21,549 bases of DNA from JAAFHS01 sp031396505 (GCA_031396505.1 JANNKX010000356.1:1-21549), one strand, 5' to 3'. Positions 7,117 through 14,726 are shown, numbered from the stretch's first letter. A program made the numbers and translations. Notes: generated from the letters alone by a model not told the origin.

Positions 7117-8811
7117 TCATTTCACCAGATACGGGCGGCCACGGCGGCCCGCCCGGCTGCGCGGGTCCTCGGTCGCGGGAAAATCCCCCATCAGTATGGG
7201 CTGCATGCCCTGATTGCGCAGGTTTTGCAGGAACTGCCCAAACCCCGTCAGGTCCGCCATCCGCGGGACTTCCGTCAACCGGCGCAGCGATCGCGGACTG
7301 ATTTCATCCACAATCATCTGCAACGGCTCCATCGGGTTTTCCACGAATTCCGCCAGCGTCCAGACCCGCACCCGCGCCTTGACCCAACTTGCCCGCATCA
7401 CGCTCAGCGCCTCAATCTCGACCTTCTGCAAACGCGCGGCTTCCTTGCGGATATCGCTGAAATTCGTGTTGGCATGAAACAAGGGCACCGCCCAAGCCCC
7501 CGAAATCACCGAGATTTGCGCATTTGCATCACCGCAGATAAATGGCAACGCCTCTTGGTTATCGCCCGGGCCAAACTGGATACACTGCCGTTCGCCCCGC
7601 GTGTTCCAGATCAGGTTGGTCAGAAACGACTTTGGGTTATAGTCGCGCATCACCGCGCTGTCCGACATCGCCCCGTTGTAAACCGCCTCGCCGCCCGCGT
7701 ACTGCACACGGTCTGGCGCAAACAGATGCCCATGCGCCCGCGTGCCTGTTACCTTGCCCAGCCACATTTCGAAATTTTCGAACAGTTCCGAAAAACCCTC
7801 GAATACCGAATAGGGTGCCGCTGTGCGCCCGTGTTCCAGATCATAGCTCGGAAAGCGGCTTTGCATATACAGCCCCGCCCGCCCTTTCAACCGCCGCTCC
7901 ACCGCCTTGGCAAACAGCCGGTCGATCTTGCCGGGGTTCGGTTCGGCGGCCTGGCTGATGCCATCCCCGGTCAGAAACGTCTCATACAGTTTGGCCGCGC
8001 GCGGCCAGATCTTGCGCGCCACAAAACAATCAGATCGCCGCAAAAGCTGCAGGTGATCGTCGTAAAAGATGTGCGGCTTGCCCTGAAAGTCGAACTTCGA
8101 CAGCGTCAGTGACCGGCTTTCCACATGTCCGGACACCTGCCGCACCAGCGTCTGAAAATAGGATTCGTCCGGGATCCACACCTTGCGGAAATAGGCATCA
8201 ATCTCTGGCCGTTCCGGATTGTCCAGAATGGCCGTCAGGGTTTGCCGCGTCAGGCACCACCACTGGCTGCCCAGATGCGGCACGATCCCCGGCGGAATCT
8301 TGCGCCGCAACCCGATGGCGCGCTGCATTTTGACATAGGTATCAAACAGTTTGCGCCGCTTGCGCCACGAAAACGGAAATCGCATCGTGAACCGTTCCAG
8401 GTTCAGCCCGCCAATCGTCCACCCCACATCTTCGGTCGTCACCGACTCAATGAAATCAGTCTTCGGGCGTTCGTCCAGATAGGCCACCAGTTCCGACACC
8501 GGGCGCAACGGCATGCATGACCCCGATGCCAGATAGACATGCCGCACGCCCGGAAACTCGCGCAGCATCATCGTCGCCGCCGCCTGAGTCCCGGCAACGA
8601 TCCCCCAAGTGCCCCACTCACACGCATAGCGTTTGGAAAACCGCACATTGCCAAGATCGGCAAGGGCGGCGACAAGGCCTTGATAATCCTTGCGCGGCAC
8701 CCGCGCGTCGACATGTATCACCACCGGGCAATCGCGGTCGGACCAGTGCCGTGCGACCTGCGCCGCCCGGTCCAGTGCCGTGTGACACAGCATCAGGAAC
8801 CCGACCGTCAT
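7117..8811 (-). CDS. GT14-like glycosyltransferase with unknown C-terminal domain
   Basis: 564 residues in two parts. The N-terminal part (about 1-270) resembles core-2/I-branching beta-1,6-N-acetylglucosaminyltransferases and xylosyltransferases (GT14): GFLMLCHTALDRA at 4-16, VVIHVDARV at 30-38, a GSCMPLRP acceptor-loop-like motif near 97-104 and PDESYFQTL near residue 220. The C-terminal half (about 300-564) is not a known glycosyltransferase domain. It may belong to an uncharacterised family seen in Rhodobacterales (DUF5927/5928, from memory). Its TLAEFVENPMEPLQMIVDEI segment recalls the helix that ends sulfotransferase folds. The start overlaps the previous gene by four bases (ATGA), and the stop abuts the sulfotransferase-like start. 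No signal peptide, so probably cytoplasmic or membrane-associated. Confidence 0.75.
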   Translation of the reverse strand: MTVGFLMLCHTALDRAAQVARHWSDRDCPVVIHVDARVPRKDYQGLVAALADLGNVRFSKRYACEWGTWGIVAGTQAAATMMLREFPGVRHVYLASGSCMPLRPVSELVAYLDERPKTDFIESVTTEDVGWTIGGLNLERFTMRFPFSWRKRRKLFDTYVKMQRAIGLRRKIPPGIVPHLGSQWWCLTRQTLTAILDNPERPEIDAYFRKVWIPDESYFQTLVRQVSGHVESRSLTLSKFDFQGKPHIFYDDHLQLLRRSDCFVARKIWPRAAKLYETFLTGDGISQAAEPNPGKIDRLFAKAVERRLKGRAGLYMQSRFPSYDLEHGRTAAPYSVFEGFSELFENFEMWLGKVTGTRAHGHLFAPDRVQYAGGEAVYNGAMSDSAVMRDYNPKSFLTNLIWNTRGERQCIQFGPGDNQEALPFICGDANAQISVISGAWAVPLFHANTNFSDIRKEAARLQKVEIEALSVMRASWVKARVRVWTLAEFVENPMEPLQMIVDEISPRSLRRLTEVPRMADLTGFGQFLQNLRNQGMQPILMGDFPATEDPRSRAGRRGRPYLVK

Positions 8812-9818
8812 GCCCAGTTACCCTTCGACATCAGCCCCAAAATCTCTAACTGCCGCCAGTTGATATATTTCTCGCTCCACTTGCACCAGAAATCGGGCTG
8901 TGCGGCCAGCCCCTCGGTATAGGCCTTGTATTCCGCGCTGTTGGCATAGTGCTGGCGGCGTTCCATTTCCTCGGTCGCCTTGACGCTGAAGGTATCCAGA
9001 AACTTTGCATGCAGCAGGCATCCCGATGCCTTTTCGCCACCTGACTGATCATACACCAGATTAAGGCCGCGTGGCAGCAGCATATGGGTCGAACTTTCAT
9101 AGGCATAGCTGCGATGCCATTTCACCAGTGGCGTTTTGTTCAGGGCAGGGGCCTTGGCCGGGGCATCCGCAAAGAACACCCGCGCCCTTGGCCCGCCTTG
9201 AATCCACAAATTCCCCTGCCAGGCATTCCGCTTGATCGCGTAATTGCCACTATCGAAATATTGCGCAATCTCGAACGGATCCTGATCCTCGGCATAGGGT
9301 TGTGCGTTGACTGGGCCCTTGGGATACATATCCAGCAACATCGCCGAAAATGACCGGATGGCCGACGCATCCAGCCAATCCGTCAGGGCCCGCAGGGGGC
9401 GCGTTTCGCAGAACGGATAGATCAGGAATTCATCAACATCCACCGTCAGGCACCAATGCCCATCGCAATGCCGCCGCTGCAGATGGTTCAACCAATCCAC
9501 CCCGAAATGCGACCGTTTATAGCTGCCCTTGGTGGTCCATAACGAGACATCTTTTTGTTTTGCCAGATATTCGCGTGACCCGTCATCACTGTCATTGTCC
9601 ACCAGCAGGAAATGATCAACGCCCAGATTGCGATAATAGCGCAGGAAATATGGCAGCCGCACCCGTTCGTTGCGCAGTGTTGACAGCAGCACAATCCCCT
9701 CAGGGCGCAACAACAGCGTCCTGTCCTGCACCGCCGTCAACTCACGCCCGCGCCGCCACGCCCGCATGTGACAGCGCTTGCGCCGCAGCCTTAGCCGATA
9801 TGCCTCGAACACGCCCAA
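8808..9818 (-). CDS. glycosyltransferase family 2-like protein (copy B)
   Basis: 336 residues. A basic N-terminus (YRLRLRRKR) precedes a GT-A-type nucleotide-sugar fold: TLRNERVRLPYFL at 47-59, VDNDSDDGS at 73-81 and a DVDE metal-binding motif at 127-130 in CLTVDVDEFLIYP. Conserved LNKTPLVKWHRSYAY follows in the C-terminal half. It belongs with the Glyco_tranf_2_4 type found in polysaccharide loci; donor and acceptor are unknown. The gene is a paralogue of the next gene upstream (9956-10981). The start is uncertain: TTG at 9818 keeps the N-terminus aligned with the paralogue, and a GTG lies two codons in. It overlaps the downstream gene by four bases. Confidence 0.8.
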   Translation of the reverse strand: MGVFEAYRLRLRRKRCHMRAWRRGRELTAVQDRTLLLRPEGIVLLSTLRNERVRLPYFLRYYRNLGVDHFLLVDNDSDDGSREYLAKQKDVSLWTTKGSYKRSHFGVDWLNHLQRRHCDGHWCLTVDVDEFLIYPFCETRPLRALTDWLDASAIRSFSAMLLDMYPKGPVNAQPYAEDQDPFEIAQYFDSGNYAIKRNAWQGNLWIQGGPRARVFFADAPAKAPALNKTPLVKWHRSYAYESSTHMLLPRGLNLVYDQSGGEKASGCLLHAKFLDTFSVKATEEMERRQHYANSAEYKAYTEGLAAQPDFWCKWSEKYINWRQLEILGLMSKGNWA

Positions 9819-9910
9819 GCTTTACCCGTTACCCCTGATTTGACTTAACTTCGATTGGTACACGCTGATCCTTGACGAAGTGTTGCCGCCCGACATCCTG
9901 ATTGTTATCG

Positions 9911-9939
9911 AAAATAGAAACAGTTGACCCGCAAGTAAA
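9911..9939 (-). promoter_or_regulatory. candidate promoter inside the glycan block
   Basis: On the minus strand TTTACT (9939-9934), 17 bases, TATTTT (9916-9911) lies in the AT-rich 137-base gap between the two paralogous glycosyltransferases. It would start an RNA about 85 bases before the TTG at 9818, allowing the last three genes to be expressed apart from galU. Confidence 0.33.
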
Positions 9940-9955
9940 CCGTTTGGGCTATGGA

Positions 9956-10981
9956 TCATATCCATCCTCCCCGCGACATCAGGCCAAGCGCCTCCAACTG
10001 TTCCCACCCGGCATAGCGATGCGACCGCGCGCACCACAACCGGGGGTTTGCAATCAGCCCCTCATAATAGTCTTCATACAGCGCAGAGTTGTTAAAGTGT
10101 TCGCGACGTGCTTTTTCTTCGGCCGATTTTTCGACCACCACATGCAGGAACTTGGTGTGCAACAACACACCACTTGTGTGGTCTTCGCCACAGGTGCCAA
10201 AGGTCTGGTTCAACGCAGGCGGCAAAATCTGATGCGTGGAATTGACATAGGCATAGCTGCGCCGCCATTTCACCAGCGGCGTCTTGTTAAGCGTGGGTGC
10301 GCGGCGCGGGTCATTTCCAAAGAATACCCGGCCCCGTACACCACCTTGAATCCACAGGTTTCCCAAGGGTTCCTGTCGTGTGATCCCGTAATTGCCCCCA
10401 TCAAACCACGCCAGCACTTCGGTCGGGTCGTCCCCCGCGCGGTAGGGCGCATCCGAAAGCGTGCCCTGCGGATACATGTCCAGCATCATCGCCGCAAAAG
10501 ACCGCTGCTCCTGTGCGTCCAGCCAACCCGTCAATGCCCGCAGATCGCGCGTTTCCCAATAGGGATAAATGAACACTTCATCAGCGTCCAAGGTCAGACA
10601 CCAATGCCCATGCGCAAACCGCATCTGCACCCATGTCAGCCAATCCACCCCGAATCGCGAAAGTCGGTAACTGTGTTGCGTGGTCCATAGCGACACGTCC
10701 GGCTGCCCTGCCAGCCAGTCGCGCGTGCCATCGTCACTGCCGTTGTCCACGATCAGAAAATGATCGACGCCCAGCTTGCGGTGATGATCCAGCCAGAATG
10801 GCAGGCGCAGCATTTCGTTGCGCACCGTTGTTGCCGCCAGAACGTCATGTCGGCCAATCGCGTCTGTTCGATTGGCCACACAGGTCAACTGACCCCGTTT
10901 GCGCCATGCCCGGAAAAGATAACGCCGTCGTTTCCACCGCAGCCGATACGCCATCCACAGTTCTGCGGCAGTGCGGCCCAA
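9956..10981 (-). CDS. glycosyltransferase family 2-like protein (copy A)
   Basis: 341 residues with the same layout as its neighbour at 8808-9818: basic start YRLRWKRRRY, TVRNEMLRLPFWL, VDNGSDDGT, the metal-binding DADE at 132-135 in CLTLDADEVFIYP, and LNKTPLVKWRRSYAY. By eye more than half of aligned residues agree between the two, with similar length and the same C-terminal GLMSRGGW/GLMSKGNW ending, so they arose by duplication. The start is probably TTG at 10981, with GGAAAG eight bases before it; an ATG at 10954 is the alternative. It lies 24 bases after galU, so co-transcription is likely. Substrate unknown. Confidence 0.8.
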   Translation of the reverse strand: MGRTAAELWMAYRLRWKRRRYLFRAWRKRGQLTCVANRTDAIGRHDVLAATTVRNEMLRLPFWLDHHRKLGVDHFLIVDNGSDDGTRDWLAGQPDVSLWTTQHSYRLSRFGVDWLTWVQMRFAHGHWCLTLDADEVFIYPYWETRDLRALTGWLDAQEQRSFAAMMLDMYPQGTLSDAPYRAGDDPTEVLAWFDGGNYGITRQEPLGNLWIQGGVRGRVFFGNDPRRAPTLNKTPLVKWRRSYAYVNSTHQILPPALNQTFGTCGEDHTSGVLLHTKFLHVVVEKSAEEKARREHFNNSALYEDYYEGLIANPRLWCARSHRYAGWEQLEALGLMSRGGWI

Positions 10982-11005
10982 ACGAGTGTCTTTCCGGGCT
11001 GCGCC

Positions 11006-11902
11006 CTATTGGGCCGCCTTTTGCAGCGCGATCATGTCGTTCAGATAGGCACCGAATTCTTCGCGCAGGTCGGGCCGCGCCAGACCGAACGCCACCGTCG
11101 CCTGCAAAAACCCCGCCTTCGATCCGCAGTCATAACGCTGCCCGCGGAACCGATAGCCATAAACCCTGCCTTCGCCCTTCGCCTCCTCGGCGATTGCGTC
11201 GGTCAACTGAATCTCGCCCCCGGCACCCTGTTTCATCCGGTTCAGATTGTTCAACACTTTCGGCGTCAGGATGTAACGCCCGATCACCGCAAGGTTGGAC
11301 GGCGCATCTTCGGCTTTTGGCTTTTCCACCATGCCCTTGATCCGCACGATCGACCCCATGTCCTCGGCCACATCCAGAACACCATAGCTCGACGTGCGTT
11401 CCGGCGACACTTCCATCGCCGCCACCATATTGCCCCCGGTCTGGGCATAGGCTTCGATCATCTGTTGCAGGCAAGGCGTTTCGGCGGCGATCACATCATC
11501 CGGCAGCAGCACCGCAAAGGGTTCGTTGCCAATCAGTCGCCGCGCGCACCAGACGGCATGCCCAAGGCCAAGCGGGCGGTTCTGCCGCAGATAGGCAATT
11601 GCGCCCGAATCCATGTTGGTTTCGCGCAGCGCCTCCAGCAGGGCATCCTTGCCCGACCGTTTCAGGGACGCTTCCAGTTCCGGGGCACTGTCAAAATAGT
11701 CCTCCAGTGCCGATTTCCCGCGCGAGGTGACAAAGATGAACTCCTTGATCCCCGCCGCGCGCGCCTCGTCAATCGCGTACTGGATCAGCGGGCGGTCGAC
11801 CAGCGTCATGATCTCTTTCGGGATCGACTTGGTCGCAGGCAGAAACCGCGTGCCAAGGCCTGCCACGGGGAACACGGCCTTGCTGACTTTCTTGACTTTC
11901 AT
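11006..11902 (-). CDS. galU: UTP-glucose-1-phosphate uridylyltransferase
   Basis: Makes UDP-glucose from UTP and glucose 1-phosphate, feeding surface polysaccharides and other sugar nucleotides. The nucleotide-binding start VFPVAGLGTRFLPATKSIPK occupies about residues 10-29; LVDRPLIQYAIDEA, LGLGHAVWCA, LLPDDVI, VEKP and GEIQLTDAI follow in the family order. It has 298 residues, typical for bacterial GalU. I prefer the ATG at 11902 because AGGTGG lies eight bases upstream; a GTG at 11914 is in frame. The gene heads the leftward run of glycosyltransferases, with 24 bases to the next, so it probably supplies donor for this block. Confidence 0.95.
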   Translation of the reverse strand: MKVKKVSKAVFPVAGLGTRFLPATKSIPKEIMTLVDRPLIQYAIDEARAAGIKEFIFVTSRGKSALEDYFDSAPELEASLKRSGKDALLEALRETNMDSGAIAYLRQNRPLGLGHAVWCARRLIGNEPFAVLLPDDVIAAETPCLQQMIEAYAQTGGNMVAAMEVSPERTSSYGVLDVAEDMGSIVRIKGMVEKPKAEDAPSNLAVIGRYILTPKVLNNLNRMKQGAGGEIQLTDAIAEEAKGEGRVYGYRFRGQRYDCGSKAGFLQATVAFGLARPDLREEFGAYLNDMIALQKAAQ

Positions 11903-11937
11903 GATCGCTGCCACCTGCGTGCCGCCCTTTTGTTACT

Positions 11938-11965
11938 ATTCTAGCCGCTTCGCACCGCATGGGAA
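11938..11965 (-). promoter_or_regulatory. galU: candidate galU promoter
   Basis: On the minus strand TTCCCA (11965-11960), 16 bases, TAGAAT (11943-11938). It would begin RNA about 25-30 bases before the galU ATG. Confidence 0.38.
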
Positions 11966-12020
11966 TCCAAAATCGGCGACACCGGGCACCATTGATACGA
12001 ACGCGTGTGAACTTACAGGG

Positions 12021-12059
12021 GAAATCTTGAAAAGCGGTGCCAGATTGGCCAAAGATTTC
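12021..12059. repeat. inverted repeat between kdsB and galU
   Basis: Arms GAAATCTT (12021-12028) and AAGATTTC (12052-12059) are perfect complements 23 bases apart, in the 206-base gap upstream of galU. It could be a two-half-site operator or an RNA stem in a kdsB 3' tail. Nothing else clear is seen in the gap apart from the galU promoter candidate. Confidence 0.4.
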
Positions 12060-12108
12060 GCGGAAGTGATAGCATTTTTGCCGATCATTCGTCACATAAA
12101 CTTTTGCA

Positions 12109-12897
12109 TCAGCCCATTTCGGCCATCATCGCCTCAATCCGGGGCACGTCACTGGGGTTGTTCAATTCCCAGAACTGCCGTCCGCGCGCCTGTACTTCGA
12201 CGCAAAGCACTTGCCGCCCGTTTTCCAGAAACCGCAACTGCTCCAACCCTTCCAGCGTTTCCAACGGCCCCGCCGGCCACGTCGGATACGCTGCCAGCGC
12301 CACCGGGCGGTAAGCATAAACCCCCACATGGTGAAACACTGGCGTTGCCTCGTCATCGGCGTAAATGCGCCCTGTGTAAGGGATGACTTCCTTGCTGAAG
12401 TACAATCCGCGCCCTCCCGCGCCAAACACTGCCGTCGTGCCACCGACCCGGCCTTCGCGCCTGTCTGCCAGAAACCCCGCCACCGCCCGCCCGTCACAAC
12501 GCAGCACGGGCGTTGCGATATCTGCCGCAGGGTCCGCCCGCAGACCCGCGATCAGGTCTTCGACAAACCACGCGGGTGTCAGCGGCGCATCGCCCTGCAG
12601 GTTCACGATCATATCGAACCCCGGCCATTGCTGCGCCACTTCGGCACAGCGTTCGGTCCCGTTCTGGCAATCGGTCGATGTCATCACCACCTCGGCCCCG
12701 AAACCTGCCGCATGATCGCGGATGCGGTCATCATCGGTCGCCACCACCACGCGCGATACCCCCTGCACCGCCATTGCCGCCTCCCAACTGCGCTGGATCA
12801 GCGTCTTGGCCCCATCCGGGCCGCGCAGTAAAACCAAGGGCTTGCCCGGATAGCGCGTGCTGGCATAGCGCGCGGGAATGGCAATCAGAACAGTCAT
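12109..12897 (-). CDS. kdsB: KdsB-like CMP-sugar synthetase (3-deoxy-manno-octulosonate cytidylyltransferase family)
   Basis: Expected to activate Kdo or a related acidic sugar with CTP. The CTP-binding start IPARYASTRYPGKPL (7-21) is intact, and VATDDDRIRD, NGTERCAEV and VNLQGDAPL (98-106, with metal-binding D103) follow. The later FHHVGVYAYRP and LETLEGLEQLRFLENG are family signatures. Several normally conserved positions differ: HxSGTER is CQNGTER at 77-83, QGDEP is QGDAP, and the C-terminal VDTPED is LNNPSD, placing N246 where E. coli has a metal-binding Asp. These look like subfamily features I associate with Rhodobacterales rather than damage. The ATG overlaps the cysQ stop by four bases. 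The exact sugar is uncertain. Confidence 0.82.
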   Translation of the reverse strand: MTVLIAIPARYASTRYPGKPLVLLRGPDGAKTLIQRSWEAAMAVQGVSRVVVATDDDRIRDHAAGFGAEVVMTSTDCQNGTERCAEVAQQWPGFDMIVNLQGDAPLTPAWFVEDLIAGLRADPAADIATPVLRCDGRAVAGFLADRREGRVGGTTAVFGAGGRGLYFSKEVIPYTGRIYADDEATPVFHHVGVYAYRPVALAAYPTWPAGPLETLEGLEQLRFLENGRQVLCVEVQARGRQFWELNNPSDVPRIEAMMAEMG

Positions 12898-13685
12898 TTC
12901 AGATCAACCCCCGGCGCAAAAGCGATGAAAAACGGGTTGTCCCAGCCCGCCTTGCCATAGGCCAAGGGTGTGTGGTCATCCATCCGCACGACACGCCCCC
13001 CCGCCCCGCGCAACACCGCGTCCCCTGCCGCCGTGTCCCATTCCATCGTGCGTCCCAGCCGCGGATAAAGATCTGCCTCGCCCGTCGCCAGCAGACAGAA
13101 CTTCAGGCTGCTGCCCGCCGATGTCATATCCCGCACTGCATATTGCGCGATGTAATCATCAGTCGCCTGATCCCGGTGGCTTTTCGATGCCACCACCATC
13201 AATGCTGCATTATCCGGGTGCGATACCGCAATCGGCCGCACCGCCCCCGGCGCATCCTTGGCAAACGCCCCCGTTTCCTCGACCGCCGTCCCGTCCGTCT
13301 GAGTATAAAACAGCCGCCCCTGCGCGGGTGCATAGACCACGCCGCGCACCGGCACGCCGTCGACCACATAGGCGATATTCACCGTGAAATCGCCTCGCCG
13401 CTGCACGAATTCCTTGGTGCCATCCAGCGGGTCCACAATCAGAAACGTGCTGGCCTGCAACGCATGGCTGTCCGCCTGTTCTTCCGTGATCAGGACAACC
13501 CCCGGAAAAGCCGCCCGCAACCCCGCCGATATCAGCGCGTCCGCCGCCTCGTCGGCTTCCGTCACCGGGCTTGCGTCGCCCTTTGCCCGCACCGCGAAAT
13601 CCGGCCCGTCATAGACGGCCATGATCACATCACCCGCCTCCAGCGCCAATGTGCGGATCACCGTGATCAACTTGTCATAGTCCAT
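12894..13685 (-). CDS. cysQ: 3'(2'),5'-bisphosphate nucleotidase CysQ
   Basis: Inositol-monophosphatase superfamily enzyme that hydrolyses PAP (adenosine 3',5'-bisphosphate), the by-product of PAPS use in sulfate assimilation and sulfotransferase reactions. Metal-binding motifs are present: VTEAD (41-45), ITEEQ with E68-E69, DPLDGTKEF (85-93) and the C-terminal EWDTAAGDAV. At 263 residues it is typical of CysQ. I chose the ATG at 13685 because MDYDKLITVIRTLALEAG matches relatives; upstream frame to 13748 looks non-coding. It is translationally coupled to kdsB. In this window it could also serve the sulfotransferase-like protein about 6 kb downstream on the same strand. Confidence 0.9.
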   Translation of the reverse strand: MDYDKLITVIRTLALEAGDVIMAVYDGPDFAVRAKGDASPVTEADEAADALISAGLRAAFPGVVLITEEQADSHALQASTFLIVDPLDGTKEFVQRRGDFTVNIAYVVDGVPVRGVVYAPAQGRLFYTQTDGTAVEETGAFAKDAPGAVRPIAVSHPDNAALMVVASKSHRDQATDDYIAQYAVRDMTSAGSSLKFCLLATGEADLYPRLGRTMEWDTAAGDAVLRGAGGRVVRMDDHTPLAYGKAGWDNPFFIAFAPGVDLK

Positions 13686-13709
13686 GGCCCGCGCCCCGCA
13701 GTGATACAG

Positions 13710-13738
13710 TTGAATTGATGCCGTTTGCGCCTTATGAT
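13710..13738 (+). promoter_or_regulatory. candidate promoter for the ABC-2 permease
   Basis: TTGAAT (13710-13715), 17 bases, TATGAT (13733-13738), giving a leader of about 60 bases to the ATG at 13806. It overlaps an 11-base palindrome GATGCCGCATC (13736-13746). It lies in the divergent gap with cysQ; no equally good pair is seen toward cysQ. Confidence 0.45.
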
Positions 13739-13805
13739 GCCGCATCAAGGGAACGGCAAGATTTCCCTGTCAAGAAAGGGCGGTATCACCGTCAGAGGCC
13801 CGCAT

Positions 13806-14630
13806 ATGTTTCGCATCAACAAGCCCGCAACCACCGCGACCACCGCCTATGGCATGTTTGAACTGGTGTTTCACGGGGCGGTCCGCGCTGTCCGCAAAGG
13901 GCACCGGAACGCAGTGGTCGGGCTGTTGATGAACATCCTTCAGACCGTCATCCTTATCCTCGTGTTCTGGATCATGGGGACCTATCTCGGCATCATGCGC
14001 AATGCGATCCATGGCGCGAACTTTGTCTTGTATATCATGTCCGGCATTTTCATGTTCATGACCCATACCAAGGCCATCGGTGCCGTTTCGCGGGCCGAAG
14101 GCCCGACCTCTGCCATGATGATGCATGCACCGATGAACACGATTGTCGCCATTGCCTCTTCTGCGCTCAGCGAGTTGTACCTGCAAACCTTGTCCGCCGC
14201 TGTCGTGCTGTATGTCTACCACGCCGCCTTCACGCCCATCACGATCCATGATCCCGTTGGCATGATGGCCATGTTCCTTCTGGCATGGGGGTCCGGGGTC
14301 GCCATCGGCATGATCTTCAAGGCCGCAACCCCCTGGCAGCCTGAATTCTTCGGCATTGCCAGCAGCATTTATTCCCGCGCGAACATGATTGCGTCGGGCA
14401 AGATGTTTCTGGCCAATCAGATGCCGCTCAAGACACGGAACTTCTTTGATTGGAACCCCCTGTTTCACACCATTGATCAGGGGCGTGGCTTTGTATTCCT
14501 GAACTACGGCCCACGCTACACCTCGATCGACTACCCCATCAAGATCATGCTGATCTGCATTATTCTTGGCCTGATGGGCGAATTCTACACCCGCAAACAT
14601 GCCTCCGTCAGTTGGGGTGCCGGACGATAA
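13806..14630 (+). CDS. ABC-2 type polysaccharide export permease (KpsM/Wzm-like)
   Basis: Inner-membrane permease of 274 residues with about six membrane segments, including LLMNILQTVILILVFWIMG, FVLYIMSGIFMFMTHT, a long segment ending SAAVVLYVYHAAF, MMAMFLLAWGSGVAIGMIF and IMLICIILGLMGEFY near the C-terminus. This is the ABC-2 layout of capsule or O-antigen exporters, and DWNPLFHTIDQGR near the end matches the NPL-H region of that family. I chose the ATG at 13806 with AGAGG upstream. Such permeases need an ATPase (KpsT/Wzt) and usually lie beside it; here the next gene is dnaK and no ATPase is adjacent. A role in exporting a glycan built with neighbouring genes is inference. Confidence 0.85.
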   Translation: MFRINKPATTATTAYGMFELVFHGAVRAVRKGHRNAVVGLLMNILQTVILILVFWIMGTYLGIMRNAIHGANFVLYIMSGIFMFMTHTKAIGAVSRAEGPTSAMMMHAPMNTIVAIASSALSELYLQTLSAAVVLYVYHAAFTPITIHDPVGMMAMFLLAWGSGVAIGMIFKAATPWQPEFFGIASSIYSRANMIASGKMFLANQMPLKTRNFFDWNPLFHTIDQGRGFVFLNYGPRYTSIDYPIKIMLICIILGLMGEFYTRKHASVSWGAGR

Positions 14631-14697
14631 CGCGTCGCCGCGACCGCTTTCTGTGTGGAATAATGCAAAATTTGCCGAAACTTCCCGCAGGCCACCG

Positions 14698-14726
14698 TTG
14701 CAGGCTGAAATACCCAAGCCTATATA
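14698..14726 (+). promoter_or_regulatory. dnaK: probable dnaK promoter (sigma-70 or heat-shock type)
   Basis: TTGCAG (14698-14703), 17 bases, TATATA (14721-14726), about 105 bases before the dnaK ATG. Read as a heat-shock promoter it is GTTGCA with CCTATAT (14719-14725), similar to the CTTG / CYTAT pattern of alphaproteobacterial sigma-32. The two readings overlap and cannot be separated by eye. Confidence 0.45.

Noticed and set aside
9951..9965. Palindrome with arms ATGGAT and ATCCAT at the end of a glycosyltransferase gene
   Set aside because: Partly coding (Gly-Trp-Ile-stop) and only six-base arms; too likely by chance to count as a site.
10760..11944. A 394-codon rightward frame across galU
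   Set aside because: Antisense to galU and the adjacent glycosyltransferase, both with full motifs.
12513..13718. A 401-codon rightward frame across kdsB and cysQ
   Set aside because: Antisense to two recognised enzymes; low-complexity Arg/Pro/His-rich product.
14631..14680. Short GTCG/CGAC hairpin after the ABC-2 permease as a terminator
   Set aside because: Only four base pairs with no proper T-run; too weak to call.
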